The notes beneath the pieces were generated by a model that was given only the letters and a program-made list of their open reading frames with translations, did not search any database and had not been told where the DNA came from. Made by a program: the position numbers and the translations under genes. 64,000 nt of DNA from Mycobacterium colombiense (GTDB taxonomy: Bacteria; Actinomycetota; Actinomycetes; Mycobacteriales; Mycobacteriaceae), in NCBI RefSeq assembly GCF_003284975.1, contig NZ_QMEU01000022.1, positions 1 through 64,000 of the forward strand, given 5' to 3'. Shown here in pieces: positions 27,634 to 36,597 of this stretch (within the stretch, counting starts at the first letter, position 1; the number at the start of each line of letters is the position of its first letter).

Positions 27634-28575
27634 TTGCCAGCAGAACCAGGCGGAGACGGCGGCGGGACCGCCCGCCGTCATCGGGTGACCCACCGCACCG
27701 AGTACCGCTACTCCGACGTCGTGACCAGCTCTTACGGTCGCGGATTCCTCACCCCGTGCGACTCGCTGCGGCAGCGCTGCGTCGCGCACCGGCTGATCAT
27801 CGAGCCCGCCCCCGGCGACAGCTCCACCAGCGAGGACAGCTACGGCAACATCAGCTCCTACTTCCATGTGACCGAGCCGCACCGCGCCCTGAAGGTGACC
27901 AGCGATTCGATCGTCGACGTCTACCCGCCCGGCCCGGAGGTGTACGGCGCCGGCCCGGCGACCCAACCGTGGGAATCGGCCCGCCCGGTCGGACGCAGCG
28001 GGGCGCTGGCGACCGAGTTCACCCTGGACCTGAATCCGCCCGAGATCACCGACGAGATCCGCGAGTACGCGGCGTCCAGCTTCGCCCCCGGCCGTCCCTT
28101 GATCGAGGTGCTGCGGGATCTGGCGTCGCGCATCTTCACCGACTTCACCTACCGGTCGGGATCGACGACGATTTCCACCGGAGTCAAAGAGGTTCTGGCC
28201 GCCCGGGAAGGGGTATGTCAAGACTTTGCCAGGCTGGCGATTGCCTGCCTGCGAGCCAACGGTCTGGCGGCCAGTTACGTGTCCGGATACCTGGCCACCG
28301 ACGCGCCACCCGGAAAGGATCGAATGATCGGCATCGACGCCACCCACGCGTGGGCGGCGGTGTGGACACCCCAGCAGGTCGGCCAATTCGAGTGGCTGGG
28401 GCTTGATCCCACCAACGACCAGATGGTCGACGAGCGCTACATCGTCGTGGGCCGCGGACGCGACTACGCCGACGTCCCGCCGCTGCGGGGGATCATCTAC
28501 ACCAACTCAGAACACAGCGTGATCGACGTCGCCGTCGACGTGGTGCCTTTCGAAGGTGATGTGCTTCATGCGTGA
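27634..28575 (+). CDS. Transglutaminase-like cysteine peptidase-fold protein
   Basis: 313 residues, Rv2569c-like. N-terminal beta-rich transglutaminase-associated domain (about 15-110), then the core with the catalytic triad: C195 (G-V-C-Q-D-F-A), H238 (D-A-T-H-A-W), and the Asp in L-D-P-T-N. TTG 27634 is chosen over an upstream in-frame GTG (27616) because GGAGGA sits 6 bases before it and the length then equals that recalled for the M. tuberculosis protein. It overlaps the zincin gene by 8 bp and faces the ATP-grasp/alpha-E gene, a known gene association linked with peptide or amide ligation. Confidence 0.9.
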   Translation: MPAEPGGDGGGTARRHRVTHRTEYRYSDVVTSSYGRGFLTPCDSLRQRCVAHRLIIEPAPGDSSTSEDSYGNISSYFHVTEPHRALKVTSDSIVDVYPPGPEVYGAGPATQPWESARPVGRSGALATEFTLDLNPPEITDEIREYAASSFAPGRPLIEVLRDLASRIFTDFTYRSGSTTISTGVKEVLAAREGVCQDFARLAIACLRANGLAASYVSGYLATDAPPGKDRMIGIDATHAWAAVWTPQQVGQFEWLGLDPTNDQMVDERYIVVGRGRDYADVPPLRGIIYTNSEHSVIDVAVDVVPFEGDVLHA

Positions 28576-29623
28576 TTTCCACTGCCCCAACTGCGGTCAG
28601 CGCCTGGCATTCGAGAACTCGGCGTGCCTGTCGTGCGGCAGCGCGCTGGGCTTTTCCCTCAACCAGATGGCACTGCTGGTGATCGCCAGGGGCAACGAGG
28701 GCGAGCACGCCGGCGCCGTGGACGCCGACGAGTACCAGCTGTGCGGCAACCTGCATCTGGCCGAGTGCAATTGGCTGGTGCCGAAGAACAACTACGGCCG
28801 GCTGTGCGAGTCGTGCTCGCTGACCACGGTGCGGCCCAACGACGCCGACACCGCCGGGCTGGCTGAGTTCGCCCGGGCCGAGGCGGCCAAGCGCCGGCTG
28901 ATCGTCGAGTTGCACGAGTTGAAGCTGCCGATCATCGGCCGCGACGAAGATCCGCAGCAGGGCCTGGCGTTTCATCTGCTGTCCAGCGCCAAGGAGAAGG
29001 TGATGACCGGACACGACAACGGCGTCATCACACTGGATTTGGCCGAAGGCGACGACGTGCACCGCGAGCAGCTGCGCGTCGAGATGGACGAGCCCTACCG
29101 CACCCTGCTCGGGCACTTCCGCCACGAGATCGGGCACTACTACTTCTACCGATTGATCGCCCCGTCGAGCGACTACCTGGCGCAGTTCAACGAGCTGTTC
29201 GGCGATCCCGACGCCGACTACCAGGCGGCGCTGGACCGCCACTACAGCGACGGCCCGCCGCAGGGCTGGCAGGACGACTTCGTGTCGTCGTATGCGACCA
29301 TGCATCCCGCCGAGGACTGGGCCGAGACGTTCGCCCACTACCTGCACATCCGCGACGCACTGGATACCTCGGCGTGGTGCGGATTCGCACCGGCGACGGC
29401 GACCTTCGACCGGCCGGTCTTGGGGCCCAGCGCTTTTCAGACGATCATTGACATGTGGCTGCCGTTGTCGTGGTCGCTGAACATGGTGAACCGTTCGATG
29501 GGCCACGACGACCTCTACCCGTTCGTACTGCCGGGCGCGGTGCTGGAGAAGATGAAGTTCATCCACACCGTGATCGACGAGATCACCTCGGAGGCCAGGG
29601 GACCCGCCGCGATCGCCGGCTAG
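28568..29623 (+). CDS. Zinc-ribbon plus zincin-type metallopeptidase-like protein
   Basis: 351 residues from ATG 28568 (an ATG at 28559 and GTG at 28556 are also possible), close to Rv2568c. N-terminal zinc ribbon (C-P-N-C ... C-L-S-C-G), further Cys pairs near 58-80, then a metallopeptidase domain with H-E-I-G-H near 191-195 and a downstream E-D-W-A-E-T-F-A-H-Y. Translation is coupled to the transglutaminase gene. Its stop shares the palindrome CTAG with the stop of the convergent ATP-grasp gene. Likely processes or removes a peptide tag made by the neighbours; inference. Confidence 0.88.
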   Translation: MRDFHCPNCGQRLAFENSACLSCGSALGFSLNQMALLVIARGNEGEHAGAVDADEYQLCGNLHLAECNWLVPKNNYGRLCESCSLTTVRPNDADTAGLAEFARAEAAKRRLIVELHELKLPIIGRDEDPQQGLAFHLLSSAKEKVMTGHDNGVITLDLAEGDDVHREQLRVEMDEPYRTLLGHFRHEIGHYYFYRLIAPSSDYLAQFNELFGDPDADYQAALDRHYSDGPPQGWQDDFVSSYATMHPAEDWAETFAHYLHIRDALDTSAWCGFAPATATFDRPVLGPSAFQTIIDMWLPLSWSLNMVNRSMGHDDLYPFVLPGAVLEKMKFIHTVIDEITSEARGPAAIAG

Positions 29624-32274
29624 GCCGGCATCGCCCGGCGTACGCCGGGACCCCACAGCGGTTGCATGCCACCGGGCAACGTCAGCTGGGTGGTGGTGAT
29701 GACCTCGGCCAGGTCTCGCAGCTCGGCATGCACCGCGTCGAGCAGCTCCGCCAACTCGGCGCGGCGGCCGTCGTCGCTGACCCGTTCCAGCTCGGCGGGA
29801 TGGGACCGTCGCAGCAGGGTGCCGATCTCGTCCACCAGCCGTTCCGGGCGCGACGAGCCCGACGAGCCGGGCAGGTCCTTGAGGTTGATCCGCAACCGCT
29901 CCACCTGGTACAGCAGCGACCGCGGGTTCTGCGCGTCGAACAGCATCAGTTCGGCCATGGCGGCCACGCTGACCTTGCCCACCGTGCGGCGCCGGTAGAT
30001 GACCGAGGACTCGCACGCCACCAGCGTGGACTCGATGACGGTTTGTTCGGCCGCGGCGCCGCGGACCACGGTCAGGGTGGCCCCCAGCAGCGCCGTCAGC
30101 CACAGCCCGCGTTCGATCCGCTTGCCGATGTCCATCATCGTCCAGCCCACGTCGCGCACCATCGACTCGTTGGCCACCCCCGACAGCGTCAGCATGCCGG
30201 CCAGCGTCTGGGTCTGCGCCCCGGTGAGCAGCGCGTCGGCCTCCGAAAGCGATTCCGGCGGTTCGCTTTTCAGCGCCAGCGCGCGCTCCACGCCGGCCAG
30301 CACCATCCAGGTGTCATTGGACATCTGGTCGCGCACCGCCCGCGCCGCCAGTGCCAAACCCTCCACCGATTGCACCAGGGAGCCGGACCGGTGCGGATCG
30401 ACGGTGAGCGACCACAGCGTGGACGGGGCGATGGCGATCATCTCGGCGTGGTCGCCGTCGCTGTCGGCCGCGATGTCGGTGCCGGTGATGCGGCCCAGCG
30501 CGGTCATCAACACCGGCACGCATTCGCTTTCCTCGCTGTGCTGATGGTGGCGGTAGACGTGAAACCGGTCGCGGGCGACGATGAGCAGCCGCGCCATGCT
30601 TTCCGCGCGCTCACCGTAGCGGCCGATCCAGAACAGGTCGGACAGCACGCGTGGCGAGCTGACCGCCCAGGTGCCCGCGGCCGTCTTCGCCGGCGCCTCC
30701 GGCGTCGGAAGGCTGATCGCCTCGGCGCGTGCCCGCTCGGTGGGACGCACCCAGACATCTTTCGCCGCAACGGTTTTCAAGACATACGCGGCGGGCCCGG
30801 GGGCCAGCACATAACCGATGCCGCCGATCATCGGCGCGTAACCGCCCCGCTGGGCGACGGTGAACAGCCGGATGCCGACACCCGCCGACGACAGCCCGCC
30901 GGCGTGGTCGGTGGGCGCGGACGAGAACTGCGGCAGCTCCTGGCCGATCCACTGCCAGGGCATCGCCTCGATGCGCGCGGCCAACCGGCTCAGCTGCTGC
31001 GACGAAAGCGCCGGGCCGACAAGGGTTTCCGCGGCGACGGTGGACTTCACCAACAACGACGACAGATTGGCCAGCAGGTGTGAGCGTTCACTGGCGATGC
31101 CGCCCCAATAGACCTGCGCGGTGGGCAGCTGCAGGGTCTCGGACAGCAGGTGCTCGGCCATTGCGGGCAGAAAGCGCAGCAGCCCAGGGTTTTCCAGGAT
31201 GCCGCTGCCCAGGGTGTTGACCACGGTCACCGTCCCGCGGTGCTGCGCCTCCACCAGACCGGCCACCCCGAGCCGGGAGTCGGCGCGCAGGTCCAGCGGA
31301 TCGGTGTAGTCGGCGTCGACCCGGCGAAGCACCACGTCGACGCGTTTCAAGGTGCCCAGCGAGCGCATCCACAACATGCCGTCGCGCACCACCAGGTCGG
31401 CGCTTTCCACCATCGGAAAACCCAGCAGGGTGGCCAGATAGGCCTGATCGAACGCCGTCTCGGAGTAGATGCCCGGCGACAGCACCACCACCACGGGGTC
31501 CTGGGCGTCGTCGGGTGCGGCGTAGATCAGCGCCAGCCGCAGCGCCTGGGCGAACGGTGTCGTGGGCCGCGGCGCGATGCGTTCGTAGAGGTCCGGAATC
31601 GCGTGCGCGACGACGCGCCGGTCGGCCAGCGCGTACCCGGCGCCCGACGGGGCCTGGGTGCGGTCGCCGTTGACCATGAAGGCGCCGTCCGGTCGTCGGC
31701 TGACATCGCAGGCGTGCATGAAAAGCTGGTGGCGGCCCGGAATTTCGATGCCGTTGGCCGCGCGCACGTAGCCGGGATGGCTGAACAGCAGCTCCGGGGG
31801 CAGCACGCCCTCGGTGAGCAGCGTGCGCGGCCCGTACAGGTCGGCGAGCACCGCGTCGAGCACCCGCGACCGCTGCAGCAGGCCGGCCTCGAGTACCTCC
31901 CAGTCGGCCGCGGACAGCACGATCGGCAGGGTGTCCAGCTGCCAGGGCCTGGGCTCCAGGGCGCGGCCGCCGGGCTCGACGTCGGTGTAGGTGATGCCGT
32001 CGTTGTCGATCAGGTCGCGCACCACCGAGCGCAGCCGGTCCAGCCCGGCCCGGCCGCGCTCGGCGATGGCGTCGGCCAGTTCGCCCCACGCCGCGCGGAC
32101 GTTGCCGTCGCGATCGACGAATTCGTCGTAGCCGCTCGCCGGGCCGTGCCGCAGGTCGAACAGCGCTTGCTGGGCGCGCGCGGCGCGGTAGCCGGCCAGC
32201 AGCCGGTCGGCGTCATAGCGTGCGGTGCCCGCCATCGAGCCGGGTCCAGCCGGTGCGCCGGTGCCGAATGTCAT
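29620..32274 (-). CDS. Circularly permuted ATP-grasp fused to alpha-E domain
   Basis: 884 residues, the same length as I recall for Rv2567. The N-terminal 520 residues are the circularly permuted ATP-grasp (COG2308 type) with Y-x-x-R-V-D-A-D-Y-T-D-P near 325 and a Q-x-x-L-S-R region. The C-terminal about 330 residues (from about 555, with S-D-L-F-W-I-G-R-Y-G-E-R-A-E) are the all-helical alpha-E domain (COG2307 type). Comparative genomics has linked these domains to ATP-dependent amide (peptide) ligation together with transglutaminase-fold peptidases. ATG 32274 was preferred to an upstream TTG at 32289. In many bacteria the two halves are separate genes. Confidence 0.92.
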   Translation of the reverse strand: MTFGTGAPAGPGSMAGTARYDADRLLAGYRAARAQQALFDLRHGPASGYDEFVDRDGNVRAAWGELADAIAERGRAGLDRLRSVVRDLIDNDGITYTDVEPGGRALEPRPWQLDTLPIVLSAADWEVLEAGLLQRSRVLDAVLADLYGPRTLLTEGVLPPELLFSHPGYVRAANGIEIPGRHQLFMHACDVSRRPDGAFMVNGDRTQAPSGAGYALADRRVVAHAIPDLYERIAPRPTTPFAQALRLALIYAAPDDAQDPVVVVLSPGIYSETAFDQAYLATLLGFPMVESADLVVRDGMLWMRSLGTLKRVDVVLRRVDADYTDPLDLRADSRLGVAGLVEAQHRGTVTVVNTLGSGILENPGLLRFLPAMAEHLLSETLQLPTAQVYWGGIASERSHLLANLSSLLVKSTVAAETLVGPALSSQQLSRLAARIEAMPWQWIGQELPQFSSAPTDHAGGLSSAGVGIRLFTVAQRGGYAPMIGGIGYVLAPGPAAYVLKTVAAKDVWVRPTERARAEAISLPTPEAPAKTAAGTWAVSSPRVLSDLFWIGRYGERAESMARLLIVARDRFHVYRHHQHSEESECVPVLMTALGRITGTDIAADSDGDHAEMIAIAPSTLWSLTVDPHRSGSLVQSVEGLALAARAVRDQMSNDTWMVLAGVERALALKSEPPESLSEADALLTGAQTQTLAGMLTLSGVANESMVRDVGWTMMDIGKRIERGLWLTALLGATLTVVRGAAAEQTVIESTLVACESSVIYRRRTVGKVSVAAMAELMLFDAQNPRSLLYQVERLRINLKDLPGSSGSSRPERLVDEIGTLLRRSHPAELERVSDDGRRAELAELLDAVHAELRDLAEVITTTQLTLPGGMQPLWGPGVRRAMPA

Positions 32275-32416
32275 GTCCGCGAAGGCCAATCAAAGGTGTG
32301 GCCGGAGTGCTGCCCCAGCGCCACTTTGATGTTCATAATCGCCGATCCCATCACACGCGCCGACCCGGCGCAGCGCACCGCGAGCGCGGCCGTGACCGAA
32401 AGACCTGCGCGCTGCG

Positions 32417-33382
32417 CTAGGCCGGCGCGGGCCCGGGCGGCGGGCCGGACTGGTATCCCGCCTGCTGCACCGGGACCACATGTCCGCCGGACAGCTTGCG
32501 GTAGGCGTAGATCCCGAACAGGGAGGCGACCGGGGCCGCCACCAGCAGGCCGACGCCGCACACCAGGAAGCCCACCAAGAACAGCGCCGCCTCGACCAGC
32601 CAGACCAGCAGGGCGTTGCCGAAGTTCGCTGTGACGGTGGAGAAGCTGGAGGTGAGGGCCTTGATCGGCTGCTCGGACCGGTCGATGGCGTAGGGGATGG
32701 TGAATTGGGCAAAGATTCCCAGGATCAGCCCGGGCAGGAAGCACAACGCCGAGGCGATCGAGGTGAGGATACCGACCAACAGCGCGGCCAGAAACACCGT
32801 GCCGAAGTTGCGCGGCTTGAAGAACGACCCGATGGACACCGGGCGCCCGTCGGCCAGGTCCAGGCAGCCGGACAGGAAAGCGGACTGGGCGAACGCCCCC
32901 ACCAGGTAGGCGACCAGATAGCCGAGGATGAGCAGCGCCAGCCCACCGCCGTTGAGGTTCGCGGTGAAGGTGAAGTAGTCGTCGTCGGAGCTACTCGTGG
33001 TGGAACCCACGCTTTGACTCAGGCCGACCAGGGCGGACGCGATGCCGAACAGCACCCCGTAGACGAGAGCCGAAACGATCAGCGCCACAGGGTTTTTGGT
33101 AAACGCATTCCAGGCCCAGCCGAACGCGTCACCGACGCTGAACGCCGGCCGGGGCGGCGCCCCGTAGCCGGGCGGGGGCCCGTAGCCGGGCGGGGGTGCG
33201 CCGTAACCCGGGGGCGGGCCGTAACCCGGCGGAGGGGGCGGGGGTGCGCCGTAACCGGGCGGCGGGCCGTAACCCGGGGGAGGTGGTGGCGGTGCGCCGT
33301 AGCCCGGCGGGGGCGGGTAGCCGGGAGGGTTGGTGCCCTGCGGGTCTGACGGGGTGCCTGGATACTCGGGAGGTTGGCTCAT
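32417..33382 (-). CDS. Pro/Gly-rich N-terminus multispanning membrane protein
   Basis: 321 residues, Rv2560-like. Residues 1-80 are low complexity, with repeated P-P-P-G-Y-G and P-P-G-Y-G-A-P-P units in the cytoplasm. The remainder has about six hydrophobic helices (first at about 105-127) resembling the glycerophosphoryl-diester-phosphodiesterase membrane domain/DUF975 type. Function unknown; Pro/Tyr/Gly tails of this type may mediate protein clustering. ATG 33382 is the clear start. Confidence 0.85.
   Translation of the reverse strand: MSQPPEYPGTPSDPQGTNPPGYPPPPGYGAPPPPPPGYGPPPGYGAPPPPPPGYGPPPGYGAPPPGYGPPPGYGAPPRPAFSVGDAFGWAWNAFTKNPVALIVSALVYGVLFGIASALVGLSQSVGSTTSSSDDDYFTFTANLNGGGLALLILGYLVAYLVGAFAQSAFLSGCLDLADGRPVSIGSFFKPRNFGTVFLAALLVGILTSIASALCFLPGLILGIFAQFTIPYAIDRSEQPIKALTSSFSTVTANFGNALLVWLVEAALFLVGFLVCGVGLLVAAPVASLFGIYAYRKLSGGHVVPVQQAGYQSGPPPGPAPA
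33162..33335. repeat. Tandem repeats encoding Pro-Gly-Tyr units
   Basis: About eight imperfect copies of a GC-rich unit (15-21 bases, with a 39-base higher-order period) inside the 5' part of the membrane protein gene. Expected to vary in number between strains by slippage. Confidence 0.75.
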
Positions 33383-33536
33383 GTCCGTCCTTGCTGTCGG
33401 ATTTCCTCGTGTGGCGAAGTTTCCTATGAGAAGACGCCCGCGGAACTCGGCAACCGGAACTTAGCAAAGATGGGCCGTGGGTGCCGGGATTGCCGGCTGC
33501 GTGCCTGGGCCGGCGCGGGCGTCGGCCGGTCGTGGT

Positions 33537-34898
33537 ATGCCTGAAGCCGTGTCCGACGGTCTGTTTGACCTACCCGGCGCGTCGCAGCCAACCGATCACG
33601 GGCTGGGCGTGTCGGGCGGCGCGCCCCTGGCGGTGCGGATGCGTCCGGCATCGCTGGACGAGGTGGTCGGGCAGGACCATCTGCTGGCGCCTGGGTCCCC
33701 GCTGCGCCGCCTGGTCGAGGGCTCGGGCGTGGCATCGGCCATCCTGTACGGGCCCCCCGGCAGCGGCAAGACGACGTTGGCCGCGCTGATCTCGCAGGCG
33801 ACCGGCCGCCGGTTCGAGGCGCTGTCGGCCCTGTCGGCCGGTGTCAAAGACGTTCGGGCGGTGATCGATACCGCGCGCCGGGCGCTGCTGTCCGGCGAGC
33901 AGACGGTGCTATTCATCGACGAGGTGCACCGGTTCTCCAAGACCCAGCAGGACGCGCTGCTGTCGGCCGTGGAGAACCGGGTGGTGCTGCTCGTCGCGGC
34001 GACCACGGAGAACCCCAGCTTCTCGGTGGTGGCGCCGCTACTGTCCCGCTCGCTGATCCTGCAGTTGCGGCCGCTGAGCGCCGACGACGTCCGGGTGGTG
34101 GTGCAGCGCGCGATCGACGACCCGCGCGGGCTGGGCGGTCAGATCGCCGTCGCCCCCGAGGCCGTCGACCTGCTGGTGCGACTGGCCGCCGGCGACGCCC
34201 GGCGCGCGCTGACGGCGCTGGAGGTCGCTGCCGAGGCGGTGGAACCCGGTGGCGAGTTGACCGTCGCCGCCGTCGAGCAGTCCCTGGACGAGGCCGCGGT
34301 GCGCTACGACCGGGACGGCGACCAGCACTACGACGTCATCAGCGCCTTCATCAAGTCGATCCGTGGCTCCGACGTCGACGCCGCGCTGCACTATCTGGCG
34401 CGCATGCTGGTCGCCGGGGAAGACCCGCGGTTCGTCGCGCGCCGGCTGATGATCCTGGCCAGCGAGGACATCGGCATGGCCGACTCGACCGCGCTGCAGG
34501 TGGCGGTCGCGTCCGCGCAGACCGTCGCGCTGATCGGCATGCCCGAGGCGCAGCTCACCCTGGCGCACTGCACGGTCTATCTGGCCACCGCGCCGAAGTC
34601 GAACGCGGTCACCACGGCGCTGGGTGCGGCGATGAGCGACATCAGGGCCGGCAAGGCCGGCCTGGTTCCGCCGCACCTGCGGGACGGGCACTATTCGGGC
34701 GCCGCCGGGCTGGGCAACGCGCAGGGCTACAAGTACTCCCATGACCACCCGGATGGCGTTGTCGCGCAACAGTATCCACCTGACGAGCTGGTCGGTGTCG
34801 ACTATTACCGGCCCACCGGCCGCGGCGGTGAACGCGAAATGGCCGGCCGGCTGGACCGGTTGCGCGCGATCATCCGCAACAAGAGGGGACGGTCATGA
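33537..34898 (+). CDS. rarA: Replication-associated recombination protein RarA (AAA+ ATPase)
   Basis: 453 residues, Rv2559c-like. The N-terminal stretch [16 protein letters not shown] is typical of clamp-loader-like RarA/MgsA. Walker A is G-P-P-G-S-G-K-T-T near 75-83, Walker B is L-F-I-D-E-V-H-R-F near 124-132, and the C-terminal helical tetramerisation domain contains the A-S-E-D-I-G-M-A-D stretch near 310. It acts at stalled replication forks. The ATG at 33537 is preferred; the frame stays open further upstream without a good signal. The stop overlaps the next gene (ATGA). Confidence 0.93.
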   Translation: MPEAVSDGLFDLPGASQPTDHGLGVSGGAPLAVRMRPASLDEVVGQDHLLAPGSPLRRLVEGSGVASAILYGPPGSGKTTLAALISQATGRRFEALSALSAGVKDVRAVIDTARRALLSGEQTVLFIDEVHRFSKTQQDALLSAVENRVVLLVAATTENPSFSVVAPLLSRSLILQLRPLSADDVRVVVQRAIDDPRGLGGQIAVAPEAVDLLVRLAAGDARRALTALEVAAEAVEPGGELTVAAVEQSLDEAAVRYDRDGDQHYDVISAFIKSIRGSDVDAALHYLARMLVAGEDPRFVARRLMILASEDIGMADSTALQVAVASAQTVALIGMPEAQLTLAHCTVYLATAPKSNAVTTALGAAMSDIRAGKAGLVPPHLRDGHYSGAAGLGNAQGYKYSHDHPDGVVAQQYPPDELVGVDYYRPTGRGGEREMAGRLDRLRAIIRNKRGRS

Positions 34899-35230
34899 AA
34901 GTCTTCACCGACGAGGAGATGGGCCGGCTGCTGCCCACCGCCAAGCCCTACAGCGTCGTCATCCTCAAGCGCGGCCCCAGGTTCGGCGACGAGTCGTCGG
35001 TCGGCGTGATCTGGGAGCACGGCCGGCGCAATTTCGGCCTGCGCGACGACGGGGTGCTCGCGGTGGTCCTGCCGGTCAGCGACGAGTCCGACGTCTGCGG
35101 CGTCGGGGTGTTCGCGGCGACGGTCGACGAGACCACCCGGATCATGAGCGAGGACCCCGGGGTCGCCGCGGGCGTCTTCACCTACGAGGTGCACGCCTGC
35201 CGCGGGTTCCCCGGCGACGCCTTGCCCTAG
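34895..35230 (+). CDS. YciI-like domain protein
   Basis: 111 residues, cytoplasmic. The ferredoxin-like pattern ([11 protein letters not shown], then the [16 protein letters not shown] segment) fits the YCII superfamily, whose members are small dimeric enzymes or ligand-binding proteins. ATGA overlap with rarA implies co-translation. Followed by a strong hairpin terminator. Confidence 0.75.
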   Translation: MKVFTDEEMGRLLPTAKPYSVVILKRGPRFGDESSVGVIWEHGRRNFGLRDDGVLAVVLPVSDESDVCGVGVFAATVDETTRIMSEDPGVAAGVFTYEVHACRGFPGDALP

Positions 35231-35243
35231 GCCCAGCCTGATT

Positions 35244-35290
35244 GCCCGGCTTCTCGTCTCGCCGCTTCGCGGCGCGCAGCGTCGCCGGGC
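35244..35290. terminator. Bidirectional terminator between convergent genes
   Basis: Nested inverted repeat: outer arms GCCCGGC (35244-35250) and GCCGGGC (35284-35290), and an inner perfect hairpin CGCCGC-TTC-GCGGCG (35260-35274). It fills the gap between the YciI-like gene and the convergent Rv2557-like gene. Confidence 0.7.
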
Positions 35291-35913
35291 TAGACCAGCT
35301 CGGGCACCCGCAGGTGGGCGATGGCCAGCTCGAACTCGGCAACGTCGATCACCTCGGCGCCCAGCTCGCGCACCCGCCTGCTGCGCAGTTCGCTGGCCCG
35401 GTCGCGGTTGCGGGCCATCGCCTCCATCGAGTCGAACGTGGAGCAGGTGACCGCCCGGCGGCATGCGGGGTGGTCGACGAGCAGGCTGGCGCTGCAGAAC
35501 CCGTCGAGGTCCTCCATCTCGGGCAGCACCGAGGACCGGTAGAAGTCCAGCGACCGCGTGAGCTGATCCGGCACCACCTTGAGCCAGGTGGCGCGCACGC
35601 ACGCGCCCTGGCGGGACGGGTGGTCGCGGTGCAGCAGGGCGATGTCCCATTCCTCGACCCGCGCGCTGCCGTCGAACATCAGCGCGGCCCGGTCACGGAT
35701 GGGTGCGACCCGCTCGGCGCTGCCGCGCATCGCCTCGATGGTCTCCCACGAGCTGGTGGCGATGCAGGTGCCGGATTGCCGGTCGACCAACAGCGACAGC
35801 CCCACGCACCCGTCGATCTCGGTGAGGGCGGGCATGACGACGTCGCGAACGTGCGCAATTCCGATGTCGACCGACAGGGGTTGCGCCTGGATGGTGGTGG
35901 AACGTGCGTACAC
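35290..35913 (-). CDS. Tandem ABM-like domain protein (Rv2557/Rv2558 type)
   Basis: 207 residues from GTG 35913, which has AAGGGG about 7 bases upstream. The frame is open further, and M. tuberculosis annotations start about 30 codons earlier. The protein shows two dimeric alpha-beta-barrel (monooxygenase-like) repeats, each with a pattern V-M-P-A-L-x-[17 protein letters not shown] and an S-L-L-V-D strand. It is very close to Rv2557 as I remember it; those paralogues are reported as starvation-related. Function unknown. Confidence 0.85.
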   Translation of the reverse strand: MYARSTTIQAQPLSVDIGIAHVRDVVMPALTEIDGCVGLSLLVDRQSGTCIATSSWETIEAMRGSAERVAPIRDRAALMFDGSARVEEWDIALLHRDHPSRQGACVRATWLKVVPDQLTRSLDFYRSSVLPEMEDLDGFCSASLLVDHPACRRAVTCSTFDSMEAMARNRDRASELRSRRVRELGAEVIDVAEFELAIAHLRVPELV

Positions 35914-36066
35914 GGTCGACCCCTTCTGTCTCGGGGCGGCACCCCGGTGGCGCCACCGGTCCCACCAGTTACCTTCCTCCTGCCGGTTGCGTGCCGCAAT
36001 GCCCAACTGTGGCCGCGCTCACAAACGATTGGCTGGTCGCGACGGTCGCGCCGTAGGCTTGTCCGG

Positions 36067-36468
36067 GTGCATACCGATGTGTTGGACGTGGACACCTCGC
36101 GCCGCCGCATCGTCGATCTCACTGAGGCGGTGCGCGGGTTCTGCTGGTCGCGCGGCGACGGCCTGTGCAACGTGTTCGTCCCGCACGCCACCGCGGGGGT
36201 GGCCATCATCGAGACGGGTGCCGGTTCCGACGACGACCTGGTCGACACGCTGGAACGGCTGCTGCCGCGCGACGACCGGTACCGGCACTCGCATGGCTCC
36301 CCGGGCCACGGCGCCGACCATGTGATGCCGGCGCTCGTCGCGCCGTCGGTGACGGTGCCGGTCTCGGGCGGGGAGCCGATGCTGGGCACGTGGCAAAGCA
36401 TCGTCCTGGTCGACCTGAATCGGGACAACCCCCAACGCTCGGTGCGGCTGAGCTTTCTGGAGGGTTAG
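36067..36468 (+). CDS. YjbQ family protein (UPF0047)
   Basis: 133 residues, Rv2556c-like. Conserved H-A-T-A-G-V-A-I-I-E (about 37-46) and S-H-G-S-P-G-H-G-A-D-H, and the C-terminal G-T-W-Q-S-I-V-L-V-D-L-N are family signatures. Family members have weak thiamine phosphate synthase activity reported in E. coli, but the true role is unsettled. GTG 36067 is chosen as it starts the conserved region. Next gene is alaS, 129 bp away. Confidence 0.85.
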   Translation: MHTDVLDVDTSRRRIVDLTEAVRGFCWSRGDGLCNVFVPHATAGVAIIETGAGSDDDLVDTLERLLPRDDRYRHSHGSPGHGADHVMPALVAPSVTVPVSGGEPMLGTWQSIVLVDLNRDNPQRSVRLSFLEG

Positions 36469-36521
36469 CGGCCGAACGCCCGGCACGCCAGGGCAGGTAC
36501 TGTGAGCGGTCGAAATGCGTC

Positions 36522-36539
36522 GTGAGATGGGCTTCTCAC
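36522..36539 (+). promoter_or_regulatory. Small hairpin in the alaS upstream region
   Basis: GTGAGA-TGGGCT-TCTCAC, six-base perfect arms and a six-base loop, 59 bases before the alaS GTG. It may be an mRNA leader hairpin or an operator. A possible -10 (TAGGCT) lies just downstream. No T-box features are visible. Confidence 0.3.
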
Positions 36540-36597
36540 ACCCGGCGAATAGGCTGGGAGCCAGACGTCGAAGTAACGGAAAGAAGCGGGCTGGAAA

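Noticed and set aside
33162..33335. Possible CRISPR-like array
   Set aside because: The repeats are in-frame codons for Pro-Gly-Tyr units of a coding sequence with no spacers of constant length and no cas genes nearby.
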